Source: Halobacteriovorax sp.
GTDB lineage: Bacteria; Bdellovibrionota; Bacteriovoracia; Bacteriovoracales; Bacteriovoracaceae
Direction of reading: 5' to 3'
Length of the DNA: 64,000 nt
Assembly: GCA_002720865.1 (NCBI GenBank)
Contig: PBIO01000011.1
Location: forward strand, 62,001-126,000
Positions 35,806 through 44,492 of the stretch are shown one piece after another. Each line of letters starts with the position of its first letter. The stretch's first letter is position 1. The position numbers were made by a program, and so were the translations under genes. The notes beneath the pieces were generated by a model. It did not search any database. It was not told the origin of the DNA and saw only the letters and a list, made by a program, of their open reading frames with translations.

Positions 35806-36512
35806 AATACAACGTCCCCTTGCTTGGTGAAAACTGTCCGTGGTACGAGCTTGCTAAAATGGCCCCCACAAACGTCAAGTGGTGTGAGGCCCCCACCTGC
35901 GGCATCATCAGTGAGCCGGCCAATACCTGGTCAAATCTAGTTTATCTTGCCCTAACGATCTGGGCCTACTATCAAGTAAAAGATAACGAAGATAAGCTGC
36001 TAATGAAATTTGTACCGGCCTTCTTTTTTATGGGACTTTTTAGCTTTGTTTATCACGCCTCCTATAATTTCTTCTCACAGTGGTTTGATTTTGTGGGAAT
36101 GTTCCTTATGACGGGACTCTTTATCTCCTTAAACCTAAACCGAATGAAAGTACTCTCAAGGGCAAAGCTCATGAAGTTCTACCTCTTCTTCAATATCTTC
36201 TTTGGAGGACTGGTCATTATTTTTTACCTCACCTACGTGCCAATTCAATCCCTTGTGGCAGTTCAGGCACTCTTTCTAATGTTTAGTGAGTTCAAGCTAA
36301 GAGATAATTTGCATCAAACCAATTACAAACCCTTTATTGCAAGTGTCATCCTCATTCTTGTGGCGGCCACCTTCTCCATTCTTGATGTGACGAGAACCTT
36401 TTGCGATCCCCACAACCATATAATCCAAGGTCACGCCATTTGGCATATGTTTAGCGCCCTTTCACTGGCCTTTGCTTTTAAGTACTACTCACAGTTTGAT
36501 TATAGTGAATAA
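35802..36512 (+). CDS. Alkaline-ceramidase-like integral membrane amidase (CREST superfamily)
   Basis: A 236-residue protein with seven hydrophobic segments. By family it cleaves the amide of ceramides to a sphingoid base and a fatty acid, with zinc in the membrane. The catalytic/zinc set of human ACER3 (Ser77, His81, Asp92, His217, His221) is found with identical spacing within each motif: Ser81, His85 and Asp96 in the SFVYH...FD segment, His211 and His215 in GHAIWH. The N-terminal KWCEAPTCGIISEP and ANTWSN match the family's acidic metal-site region. It starts in an ATGA overlap with the preceding gene. It is the second sphingolipid-type enzyme of this operon. Other CREST members act on other amides or esters, so the substrate is inferred. 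Confidence 0.87.
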   Translation: MKYNVPLLGENCPWYELAKMAPTNVKWCEAPTCGIISEPANTWSNLVYLALTIWAYYQVKDNEDKLLMKFVPAFFFMGLFSFVYHASYNFFSQWFDFVGMFLMTGLFISLNLNRMKVLSRAKLMKFYLFFNIFFGGLVIIFYLTYVPIQSLVAVQALFLMFSEFKLRDNLHQTNYKPFIASVILILVAATFSILDVTRTFCDPHNHIIQGHAIWHMFSALSLAFAFKYYSQFDYSE

Positions 36513-37269
36513 GTTTCTCTTATCCCTATTTATCCTCATTAGTCCCATGACCGTTTATTCGTCCTGGGACTTTAAAGTAGACCAGCTCTTTAGAAGTTTT
36601 CCCACGGGCTTTTATATTAAGGCCAACGGTGGTTACTCCTATAAGTTTTGGGAGGGGGAAAAAGACTTCGCTTACGGCTACCTAAGACCTAATTTGAATC
36701 TACAAACCAGCGCCGTAGTCAACGTGATCAATCCTCACCTCGACTTCAATCCCATAAGCTTTGTGAACCTCTTCGCCGGTTATAGCTACACCATGAGAAA
36801 TATCAGCGAGATCTCGAACTTTGATTGCAATCAAGTCATCTGTAAGGCCGATCTTAACCGAAAATACTATGGCGCTAGAGTCGCCCTGGCCTATAAAAAC
36901 TTTCTTCTCTTAACCGGAATAAAATGGACGGGCGTCTCCCTAAAAGATCCCACCTCTCAAAATTTCGCCGACGAGCAATCCTCAACCATTGCCTCTGCCG
37001 GAAAAGATCGACTCATCCAAAAGACCTTACTCTTTGGCTATCAGCTAAATAAGAAACTGCTCCTAGGCTACCTAGGCCAGTACAATCATATGCAAAACCT
37101 AAAGCAAAAAACCAAAATGCATATCGCCCTCACCCGCTTCACCTTCTCAAAAAACTGGGAACTAAGCGCAGGCCCAGGCCTCTTCCAAACCCGCACCGAC
37201 GCCAACAACTTCACCGTCCTAAGTCTCCTCACCTGGAAATTCAAGGAAGCACCCATCCTCGCCCATTAG
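36505..37269 (+). CDS. Outer-membrane-type beta-barrel protein
   Basis: A 254-residue exported protein with signal segment KFLLSLFILISPMTVYSS. The rest alternates strands rich in Tyr, Phe and Trp (YIKANGGYSYKF, FAGYSYTM, KLLLGYLGQYNHMQ) and looks like a 10-12-strand barrel, although it lacks a terminal Phe. I chose the GTG at 36505, which overlaps the ceramidase stop by eight bases; an ATG at 36472 would lie deeper within that gene. As last gene of the operon it may be the uptake channel for the lipid substrate, similar in idea to FadL, but no FadL motif is visible. A repeat begins ten bases after the stop codon. Confidence 0.75.
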   Translation: MNKFLLSLFILISPMTVYSSWDFKVDQLFRSFPTGFYIKANGGYSYKFWEGEKDFAYGYLRPNLNLQTSAVVNVINPHLDFNPISFVNLFAGYSYTMRNISEISNFDCNQVICKADLNRKYYGARVALAYKNFLLLTGIKWTGVSLKDPTSQNFADEQSSTIASAGKDRLIQKTLLFGYQLNKKLLLGYLGQYNHMQNLKQKTKMHIALTRFTFSKNWELSAGPGLFQTRTDANNFTVLSLLTWKFKEAPILAH

Positions 37270-37279
37270 GTAACTGGCC

Positions 37280-37299
37280 GGCCGGGACAGGCTTTCTTG
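37280..37299 (+). repeat. 20-bp direct repeat, copy 1
   Basis: GGCCGGGACAGGCTTTCTTG occurs here and again exactly at 39256-39275. This copy lies 11 bases beyond the stop of the minus-strand gene 37311-38969. Confidence 0.85.
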
Positions 37300-37310
37300 G
37301 AAATAAGTAT

Positions 37311-38969
37311 TTATTCTTCCAGAATTTCTTCTTTGACTCTTTCTGTACCAAGAGAGGGAGCATTTCCTAAGGTATCATCTGCGATGGAAATCCCATTTGC
37401 AATTTTTGAGGGAGGTACAATTTGATCGATGTCTGGAGCTACTGAAACATTCGTTCTAAAACTAGATTGCAAAGAACGAATATTGACGTCACTGGCAAGT
37501 TTAGCGAAAGGAAGTGCGTCTATGCTAGCAAACGCAGCTTCAATCACACAGCTTTTATAATCAGAAACCGCAGAATAACTTTTCTCACCTGTACAAATAG
37601 AGGAATTTTCTCTTTCCTTTGCTTCAAGCTTATTTAAATGGGACTCACAGTTTCCACTTGCCTCATTTACACTTTGATAAACTTCATTGGCCGCCAGAGC
37701 ATGAGAGCCACTCGTTCCTATTGCCCTTCCTAATTTATCCACCCGTTGGGTCAAACCCAAAAGCTTTACTGTTCCCACCCAAGAAAAAGGAGTTAGTGTC
37801 AAGGCCAAATTAATACTCGAACTTTGTAAGATCTCTTCCGTATCATCTCGTCTTTCAGTCTGGCCTCTTACACATGAGGCTGAGGTTAAGTAAACTTGAG
37901 CTTCACTTATTCTATTCTTAGATATTCCACTCGCCTCTTCTGGAACACCTAGTTCCCTTCTGCCAAATTGGCTAACCGTTTCTCTAAAATCTTCGCAGTC
38001 GTCACTTTTTCCAGAAATACAATTGAGTTGATTACTTTTCTTTTCAATCTCTTCTTTTAAAGCATTCTTTGTTTTATTGAGATCTTCTTCATATACTCTG
38101 TCGAAGTTATCACTAAAAGCTTGTGCATCAAGATTTTCAACAAAAGTGGTCTCATTTTCTTTGAATGTTTGTCTTTTAAATACTGGAAATATTTCTTCTA
38201 TCAACTCGATAGATTTTGATAATTTCAGATACTCACTTCCCCTATTTAAGTCACGTGTTGCCTTAATGTTCTCCCTTATTTTTTTACTATTCAGATACTC
38301 TAAATAGAATCCTTTCATCTTATCCCGAGATTTCTTCTTACTTTCAGCTGGAATTGATTTTCTACAATCCATCTTTAATTTTACACATCGAGAAATCATT
38401 TCTTGAGAAGCATACTGCTGGCAATTCAAATCTATTATAGAATCCGTCCCTAATTCTTTATCGATTTCATTCAGTGCGCTTAACAGCTTAGCCCCTTCAT
38501 CATCAAGCTTCTTCCAGTTGTGATGTAGGTCTGCGATTACCATATTTTTTAGGAATTTTTCTTTATCAGGGGAAGGCTTGTAACCCAAGATTCTTTCAAA
38601 CTCAAAACAGCTTTTCATTTCATCAGTAAAACTCAAGTTTGAGCCTAGCTTTTCACTATAGAACTTATCTATATCTGATTCAGATTCAAATGCAGAATCA
38701 TTTTTATTAAAAGTAGTAATACAAGATTCTTCAACATTCGGCGCACCAAGAAGCGAGAGAAATGCTGGTTGATCGATCATATTTTTTAAATTATTTTCAA
38801 CAATTTTTGGGCAAGATGATGGTGCAACGAGATTTATACAAAGATTTCTCACGTTTGTTTCATTGTTTATTCCAAGTAAAATAAATGAAGCGGAGCTTGC
38901 GACATCTGCAGGATTCGCTTGCAGTAGACCTGCGTAAAAAAATGAAAGCATAATCCAAAAATTTCTCAC
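37311..38969 (-). CDS. Secreted Cys-containing protein of unknown function
   Basis: A 552-residue exported protein I do not recognise. I chose the GTG at 38969, giving signal peptide MRNFWIMLSFFYAGLLQA. An ATG at 38999 would put ten extra residues before it, and GGGAATTCG lies just upstream of the GTG as a likely ribosome site. At least 14 cysteines are spread through the chain. Residues ~150-330 are Lys/Glu-rich helices; ~390-450 contain a hydrophobic segment (SSINLALTLTPFSWVGTVKLL) of two parts. It is visibly more A/T-rich than the operon to its left. Direct 20-bp repeats flank it at 37280 and 39256. Possible acquired cassette; function unknown. Confidence 0.72.
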   Translation of the reverse strand: MRNFWIMLSFFYAGLLQANPADVASSASFILLGINNETNVRNLCINLVAPSSCPKIVENNLKNMIDQPAFLSLLGAPNVEESCITTFNKNDSAFESESDIDKFYSEKLGSNLSFTDEMKSCFEFERILGYKPSPDKEKFLKNMVIADLHHNWKKLDDEGAKLLSALNEIDKELGTDSIIDLNCQQYASQEMISRCVKLKMDCRKSIPAESKKKSRDKMKGFYLEYLNSKKIRENIKATRDLNRGSEYLKLSKSIELIEEIFPVFKRQTFKENETTFVENLDAQAFSDNFDRVYEEDLNKTKNALKEEIEKKSNQLNCISGKSDDCEDFRETVSQFGRRELGVPEEASGISKNRISEAQVYLTSASCVRGQTERRDDTEEILQSSSINLALTLTPFSWVGTVKLLGLTQRVDKLGRAIGTSGSHALAANEVYQSVNEASGNCESHLNKLEAKERENSSICTGEKSYSAVSDYKSCVIEAAFASIDALPFAKLASDVNIRSLQSSFRTNVSVAPDIDQIVPPSKIANGISIADDTLGNAPSLGTERVKEEILEE

Positions 38970-39287
38970 CAGCGAATTCCCGTAAATCAGCATTAGCAAA
39001 TTAAATTATATCACTGTTCGATTTAATTCTGGGTAGGCTAAGTTCCTGAAATTGCGTTATTTAAGTAATTGCTCTTTAAGAGTTAAGAGTCATTCAAAAT
39101 ATCAAGGCTTTACGGCCTTGGTTCCTCAAGGTTCTAGTAGAAAGTCTCCCGATTCTATTGTGCGATTGAAAAATTATTTTATTTAGAGTGACAAGCATTC
39201 AGGTCACTTTCGGTCATTCAACAACTATCCCCTTTTAAATTATAAGTACCAGATTGGCCGGGACAGGCTTTCTTGCAAAAATGAAAA
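38970..39287. other. 318-base intergenic region with small hairpins and a repeat
   Basis: No open frame of convincing quality is visible. It holds CAAGGC-TTTAC-GGCCTTG (~39107-39121), AGTGAC...GTCACT (~39186-39209), and the second 20-bp repeat copy at 39256. It presumably also holds the promoter for the minus-strand gene ending at 37311. I see no tRNA-like cloverleaf in it. Confidence 0.5.
39256..39275 (+). repeat. 20-bp direct repeat, copy 2
   Basis: Identical to 37280-37299 and in the same orientation. It lies 12 bases beyond the stop of the minus-strand lipoprotein gene 39288-39956, almost the same distance as copy 1 from its own gene. GTACC lies just before it. Confidence 0.85.
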
Positions 39288-39956
39288 CTACCCACACCAC
39301 CGTAGGTCGAGGGGGGATTCGGGGTCCATTGGATCGCCAATGGATTGGGTCCAGCCTGAGAGGCCTTTGTGGTTGATTTTGACCCACTCTTCTACGACGG
39401 GGTCATCTACGAGGATTTTTTGGGGGGCATCGATGATGAAGTTTTTGCCGTCAAAGAAAAGGTAGGAGCCCTCTGATACGTAGTGGAGAACTTTGACTTC
39501 GTTTTCGTTATAGATTGTTGTTTTTGGTTCTAGGATTTTTATAAAGTGGGTTATGGAGCTGGCCACATCACCTTTTTCGACTTTTCCAATCACTTCTGAA
39601 GCGAAGAAGGGATATTTTTTAAGGGTAAGGGTATCTTTGATGAGATTACTTTTTAAGATCCCACAACACTCTCCCTGACAGCCATACATTAGAAATGGAG
39701 GGGCGGGGATTTCCTTGGCCGTATTTTGATGAACAATGGAAAGCTCTCTTGGAGAATTGCTTTCTTCGCTATCTTCTTTAGCGCTTCCTTCAGTATTTTC
39801 TGAATCCACATAGCCTTCGTAGTAATTACGCCACTTCTTTTCTTTTTCCGTAAGAGGCTTTTTAATCTTTTCTTTTTTTGCCGGTTTTACTTTTTCTGTC
39901 TCAGTGCTTGAGCAAGAATATAGGAGAGCTAATAATAAAAAATAAATTATTTTCAT
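39288..39956 (-). CDS. Lipoprotein with probable SH3-like domain
   Basis: A 222-residue lipoprotein with lipobox LYSC (Cys ~15). A basic then acidic low-complexity linker (~20-80) leads to a C-terminal domain (~90-222) containing GCQGECCGIL, KKYPFFASEVIGKVEKGD and VEEWVKINHKGLSGWTQS. That layout matches bacterial SH3-like domains, which often bind peptidoglycan peptides. The role is probably cell-wall binding or sensing; enzymatic residues are absent. AAGGAG precedes the ATG. The gene lies downstream of guaA on the same strand but is separated by a hairpin array, so it may be transcribed apart. Confidence 0.75.
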   Translation of the reverse strand: MKIIYFLLLALLYSCSSTETEKVKPAKKEKIKKPLTEKEKKWRNYYEGYVDSENTEGSAKEDSEESNSPRELSIVHQNTAKEIPAPPFLMYGCQGECCGILKSNLIKDTLTLKKYPFFASEVIGKVEKGDVASSITHFIKILEPKTTIYNENEVKVLHYVSEGSYLFFDGKNFIIDAPQKILVDDPVVEEWVKINHKGLSGWTQSIGDPMDPESPLDLRWCG

Positions 39957-39976
39957 AGATACTCCTTATTAACTAT

Positions 39977-40005
39977 TTGTATTCCTTGCCTGCTTTGCAG
40001 GCGCT
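39977..40005. repeat. 29-bp direct repeat with TTT-loop hairpin, copy 1
   Basis: This unit contains GCCTGC-TTT-GCAGGC (39988-40002), a six-pair stem with a three-T loop. An identical 29-base unit starts at 40015. Confidence 0.85.
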
Positions 40006-40014
40006 TTGAACTTG

Positions 40015-40043
40015 TTGTATTCCTTGCCTGCTTTGCAGGCGCT
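40015..40043. repeat. 29-bp direct repeat with TTT-loop hairpin, copy 2
   Basis: Identical to 39977-40005, nine bases after it. It carries the same GCCTGC-TTT-GCAGGC stem. Confidence 0.85.
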
Positions 40044-40075
40044 AACGCTTCTGCAAGCATCAAGGTATGCTATGC

Positions 40076-40100
40076 CGTTAAATTGCTTTGCAATTTAACG
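40076..40100. terminator. Perfect 11-bp hairpin with TTT loop after guaA
   Basis: CGTTAAATTGC-TTT-GCAATTTAACG is a perfect 11-pair stem starting three bases past the guaA stop. It shares the GC-TTT-GC apex with the two repeats next to it. It may end or protect the guaBA transcript; without a T-run, intrinsic termination is uncertain. Confidence 0.45.
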
Positions 40101-40103
40101 CAT

Positions 40104-41660
40104 TCATTCCCACTCGATTGTGCCAGGGGGTTTACTCGTAATATCGTAAACAACTCTGGTGATGCCTGCTACTTCGTTAGTGATTCTTGAGCTTGCCTTT
40201 GAAAGAAAATCCCTTGGAACATCGGACCACTCGGCGGTCATGCCGTCAGTTGAGTTCACAAGGCGGATGCAGATAACTTGCTCGTAAGCACGGGCGTCGC
40301 CCTTTACTCCCACGGTGTTCACGGGAAGAAGTACTGTGAAGGCCTGCCAAACGGCATCGTATACTTTGAAGTTATGCAGTTCTTCAAAAAGGATTTGATC
40401 TGATTCCTGAACTTTCTTAATAGAGGCTTCGTCGATTTCACCTAGAACACGAATACCAATTCCTGGTCCTGGGAATGGATGACGATGAACCCATTCATGT
40501 TTTAACCCAAGCTGCTCTCCCATCACTCTAACTTCGTCTTTAAAGAGGAAGCGAAGAGGTTCAAGAAGCTCTAGGTTCATTCTCTCTGGAAGACCACCAA
40601 CATTATGGTGAGACTTAATGGTTGAAGACTTTCCGTCTTCATCATGGGGAGAAAGAGATTCAATAACGTCTGGGTAAAGGGTCCCCTGCAAGAGGTACTT
40701 AAATTTAATATTGTGAGAGTCTTCGTACTCATGAACTTTTTGTTCAAAAACTTCGATAAAGGTAGTACCAATGGCCTTACGTTTTGCCTCTGGCTCCCCC
40801 TCTCCTTTTAGTTTCCCAAGGAAAAGTTCTTTAGCATCAATGACCTCAATATTAAGAGGCGTTTTTTCTTTTAGAAGTTCAATATGATGATAATCCTGCG
40901 GTCTTAAAAGTCCGTTATCAACGAAGAAGCAGTGAACTTTATCGCCTAAAACTTCATGACAAAGAGTGGCCGCCACAAGGGAGTCCACACCGCCAGAAAA
41001 AGCGCATAGAACATAGTCTTCTTTTACAGAGGCCGCGAGCTCTTTTGCTTCTTCAAGCATGGCCGCTGCTGACCAATCTTTTTTAAGATTCGCCATGTCT
41101 TCATAGTAATATCTTAGGATATCTTTTCCATGCTCTGAATGTTCTACTTCTGGATGGAACTGAAGGGCCAGCATGGCCTTTTCACTATGTTTCATTCCGG
41201 CCAATAGATTATTATTACTTGTAAGGACAGTTTCAAAACCATCTGGAACTTTTGTGACATGATCAAAATGGCTCATCCAAACATTGAATTCTTTTGGACA
41301 GCCTGGAAACTTATCCCCTTCAAAATGAATTTTAGCGTGGCCGTATTCCCCTTGAATCCCCTTCTCGACCGTGCCTCCGTAGTGACGGGCCATAAGCTGC
41401 ATCCCGTAGCAAATACCAAGGGTCGGAATATCATCTAGTCCAATAAGAAAGTCATAATCGTTTTTATCTTCAGCGACACTCATAGGTCCGCCGGATAAAA
41501 CAAAGGCCTTTGGTCTTTGCCCAGCTTCAATCCTTTTGCGACTTTCTTTAAGGGTTATAATTTCACTTGAGTAACCAAGCTCACGGGATTTTCTTGTAAT
41601 TAGCTGAGTGTATTGCGATCCAAAATCTACAATCCAAATTAACCTTTCTTGCTGCTCCAT
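40104..41660 (-). CDS. guaA: GMP synthase (glutamine-hydrolysing)
   Basis: Converts XMP to GMP with ATP and glutamine. The 518-residue protein shows a class I glutamine amidotransferase half (nucleophile Cys84 in GICYGMQL, and LQFHPEVEHS) followed by the ATP-pyrophosphatase half (SGGVDSLVAA) and the dimerisation domain ending KPPGTIEWE. Length is normal (E. coli 525). The guaB gene lies 21 bases upstream on the same strand, the usual guaBA order, so both are probably one transcript. A cluster of hairpins follows the stop codon. Confidence 0.97.
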   Translation of the reverse strand: MEQQERLIWIVDFGSQYTQLITRKSRELGYSSEIITLKESRKRIEAGQRPKAFVLSGGPMSVAEDKNDYDFLIGLDDIPTLGICYGMQLMARHYGGTVEKGIQGEYGHAKIHFEGDKFPGCPKEFNVWMSHFDHVTKVPDGFETVLTSNNNLLAGMKHSEKAMLALQFHPEVEHSEHGKDILRYYYEDMANLKKDWSAAAMLEEAKELAASVKEDYVLCAFSGGVDSLVAATLCHEVLGDKVHCFFVDNGLLRPQDYHHIELLKEKTPLNIEVIDAKELFLGKLKGEGEPEAKRKAIGTTFIEVFEQKVHEYEDSHNIKFKYLLQGTLYPDVIESLSPHDEDGKSSTIKSHHNVGGLPERMNLELLEPLRFLFKDEVRVMGEQLGLKHEWVHRHPFPGPGIGIRVLGEIDEASIKKVQESDQILFEELHNFKVYDAVWQAFTVLLPVNTVGVKGDARAYEQVICIRLVNSTDGMTAEWSDVPRDFLSKASSRITNEVAGITRVVYDITSKPPGTIEWE

Positions 41661-41681
41661 CTTCCTTCCTTAAATAATGGA

Positions 41682-43148
41682 TTAACTAATTGAATAGTTA
41701 GGGGCCTCTTTTGTAATAATAACATCGTGAGGATGACTTTCTTTTAATGAGGCGGCCGTAATACTGACGAATTCAGCTTTCTCTCTTAAGTCCGTTAATG
41801 TTTTCGCTCCCACGTATCCCATTCCTGATCTAATTCCACCTAGGAGTTGATAGATATTTGAGTGAAGACTTCCTCTATAAGGAACTTGTCCTTCAATTCC
41901 TTCTGGCACAAGCTTTCCAACTTCATCAACGGAACCTTGTCCGTAGCGATCTTTAGATCCAAGAGTCATGGCTCCAATTGAACCCATGCCTCGGTAAACT
42001 TTGTATGAACGCCCTTGATAGAGAATCATCTCTCCAGGTGCTTCGTCAGTTCCCGCAAATAGGGAGCCAATCATAATACATTTTGCGCCGGCAGCGAGGG
42101 CCTTCACAATATCACCGGAGTACTTAATCCCTCCATCGGCGATATAAGGAATCCCAGCTTTTTCACAAACGGCCCTTGCATCCATAAGAGCAGTTAGCTG
42201 AGGAACACCAATTCCCGCGATCACTCTAGTGGTACAAATTGAACCAGGTCCAATACCAACTTTTATTCCATCGGCACCAGCGTCAATTAAGGCCTGACAG
42301 CCTTCAGCGGTTCCAACATTTCCAGCGATCACATCGCATTTTAATTCTTTTTTAAGACGCTTCACCATTTCGATAACGCCTTTAGAATGACCATGGGCCG
42401 TATCAACGACTACAGCATCTACGCCCGCTTCACTTAGGGCCATGGCGCGATCATATTCTTTATCCCCAACACCAATGGCGGCCGCACATCTTAGGCGACC
42501 CTGATCATCTTTACTGGCGTTTGGATAATTGATGTCTTTTAAAATATCTTTAATCGTAATTAGGCCTTTAAGTTTTCCCGCATCGTCTACAACTGGAAGT
42601 TTTTCGATTCTATGCTTATGAAGAAGAGCCTTAGCCTCTTCAAGTGGAATATTTTCTTTGGCCGTCACAAGATCTTCTTTTGAAGTCATGACGTCTTTAA
42701 CTTTTTGACTAAGATTATTTTCAAACTGCATGTCTCTACTAGTTAAAATTCCCACGGCCATATTATTTTCATCAACAACAGGAACCCCTGTTATTTTATG
42801 AGTGGAGATAAGATCAACCAGCTTAAAAAGAGTTTCCTCAGGATGAATTGTGATTGGGTCCGTGATCATCCCGGCCTCAAACTTTTTTACTTTCCGAACT
42901 TCTTTTGCTTGAGCCTCGATTGAGAGGTTCTTATGAATAACACCAATGCCCCCTTCTTTTGCCATTGTAATGGCCGTATCTGATTCAGTTACGGTATCCA
43001 TGGCGGAGGAGACAATTGGAATTTTAATAGAAATATTCTTTGAAAACTGAGTGTCCATCTGAGCTTCACTAGGAAGAATCTCTGAATAACCAGGTTTTAA
43101 AAGAACGTCGTCATAAGTTAATGCGGGGTGATCGGAAATCTTGGACAT
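41682..43148 (-). CDS. guaB: IMP dehydrogenase
   Basis: Oxidises IMP to XMP with NAD, the committed step to GMP. The 488-residue protein has the TIM-barrel core interrupted by two CBS domains (~95-205; [14 protein letters not shown] and [11 protein letters not shown]). The catalytic loop is GPGSICTTR with Cys305, followed by GGIKYSGDI and [10 protein letters not shown]. Start ATG at 43148; a GAGG-type site (CTGAGGTTCTC on the coding strand) lies just upstream. It is 54 bases downstream of the FecR-domain gene and 21 upstream of guaA. Confidence 0.97.
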   Translation of the reverse strand: MSKISDHPALTYDDVLLKPGYSEILPSEAQMDTQFSKNISIKIPIVSSAMDTVTESDTAITMAKEGGIGVIHKNLSIEAQAKEVRKVKKFEAGMITDPITIHPEETLFKLVDLISTHKITGVPVVDENNMAVGILTSRDMQFENNLSQKVKDVMTSKEDLVTAKENIPLEEAKALLHKHRIEKLPVVDDAGKLKGLITIKDILKDINYPNASKDDQGRLRCAAAIGVGDKEYDRAMALSEAGVDAVVVDTAHGHSKGVIEMVKRLKKELKCDVIAGNVGTAEGCQALIDAGADGIKVGIGPGSICTTRVIAGIGVPQLTALMDARAVCEKAGIPYIADGGIKYSGDIVKALAAGAKCIMIGSLFAGTDEAPGEMILYQGRSYKVYRGMGSIGAMTLGSKDRYGQGSVDEVGKLVPEGIEGQVPYRGSLHSNIYQLLGGIRSGMGYVGAKTLTDLREKAEFVSITAASLKESHPHDVIITKEAPNYSIS

Positions 43149-43202
43149 GAGAACCTCAGGCTTTTTGTGAAGTATATCACTGCCTGAGGATGATGAAAAT
43201 AA

Positions 43203-44492
43203 TTAGTATGAACGCTGATAGTCCTGATCATAGCTCTCAAGCTCATTAATCAGGTCATTTACCTCATTTGTGTGACGCGTCTGCTTCTTATACTCTCTTC
43301 TAAGAGTGGACTCAAACACATCTTTCGGCGCTTCCACGGACTTTGGTACAGAAGCTGGCGCTCTTTTCTTAGGAACCACCTTTTTCGGTGCCACCGCTGT
43401 TTTTTGGGCAGCTTCAAAGCGTTTCTTATTATAGATACGAATATCGCCTTTTTCTTTATGGGCCGTAGGCGTCCAATCAGCTCCAAAGACATAAACCTTT
43501 GCGCCGCTTTTCTTTGAATAATCCACCTTATTCTTAGCCACTCTTTTCTTAGGCTTCATCTTATTTAGCCTTGAGTTGTAATACCTCATAAAAGAATCTT
43601 TCTCAGTTGAAGAAGACGGAGTCTTAACAACAGGAGCACGATACTTTGGCTTATAAGTTGGAGTCACTGCAGGAGCCGTAGCTTTTCCGCCGTTGGCAAT
43701 TTCACGAATAAGAGCAGTGCTATCAGTGGGCTCAGTTCTAGAAGGAAATTGATCTCCTTCCACATGAGAAGCAATACCTCGGCTTCTTTTTACCATAGGA
43801 ATAGTTTTCGTTCTTTCTACTTCAGCAGGTTTCGCCGCATGTAATTGAAAGTCACGAGAAGCTTGCTGATCAAGAGTTTTAACTCCGCCAAAAAGACTTA
43901 CAACTTTCTTATAAGAAGCTTGCCCAATTGGTGTCGGCTGTCTTGGTGATCCATTTTCATAGTCTTTAGAGATAAACGAAAACTGACCGTCTTGAAGACG
44001 AGCTGTTCTATATTTTTCAAACTTATTTGAGAAGTCCCAACCACCAGAGATAGTCATGAGTTGACTCTTTCCGCTATAAGCATCAAAAGAGATCACAGAC
44101 TCTCCGTACATATAATTGACATGAGCATTAGCCGTTTCCACTGCGAATGACTCTTCTCTATTATAAGACTGCAGCCAAAGGTAACCACCTTTAAGCTCCA
44201 AAGTTTTTCCGTTAAGTTTTACATGTCCACTTCCAGAAAGGTGAAACTGATGATCGTAGTAATCAGAAAAGCTAACCTGACTCCCTACCTCAGTAAAGAT
44301 TTCAGAAAAGTTGTGAATATGATCCCCAACTTTAACCTTTTTAGTTTTACCCAAATGATGAATAAAAGCGTTACCTTTAACACTTCCCACCATCGCAATT
44401 GGCGCAATTGCAAAAGCATTGGCCATAAAGCCAAAACCTGCAATCAGGGTAATAAGAAGACTACTTCTTGTATTTTTGAACAATCTTTTCAT
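43203..44492 (-). CDS. FecR-domain secreted protein
   Basis: A 429-residue exported protein. A signal peptide (LITLIAGFGFMANAFA) precedes a FecR domain (~30-150: VGSVKGNAFI, KVGDHIHNFSEIFTEVGSQVSF, LKGGYLWLQ). After that come long basic, Pro/Thr/Lys-rich regions with no motif. FecR domains of this non-signalling kind occur in envelope proteins and are thought to bind other proteins or polysaccharide. I start at the ATG at 44492; a GTG at 44501 is possible. Either start overlaps the upstream YbgF-like gene by at least 32 bases, so the two are coupled. Confidence 0.8.
   Translation of the reverse strand: MKRLFKNTRSSLLITLIAGFGFMANAFAIAPIAMVGSVKGNAFIHHLGKTKKVKVGDHIHNFSEIFTEVGSQVSFSDYYDHQFHLSGSGHVKLNGKTLELKGGYLWLQSYNREESFAVETANAHVNYMYGESVISFDAYSGKSQLMTISGGWDFSNKFEKYRTARLQDGQFSFISKDYENGSPRQPTPIGQASYKKVVSLFGGVKTLDQQASRDFQLHAAKPAEVERTKTIPMVKRSRGIASHVEGDQFPSRTEPTDSTALIREIANGGKATAPAVTPTYKPKYRAPVVKTPSSSTEKDSFMRYYNSRLNKMKPKKRVAKNKVDYSKKSGAKVYVFGADWTPTAHKEKGDIRIYNKKRFEAAQKTAVAPKKVVPKKRAPASVPKSVEAPKDVFESTLRREYKKQTRHTNEVNDLINELESYDQDYQRSY

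Noticed and set aside
38970-39287. tRNA or small RNA gene in the long gap
   Set aside because: No cloverleaf arrangement or CCA end; the hairpins present are short and unconnected.
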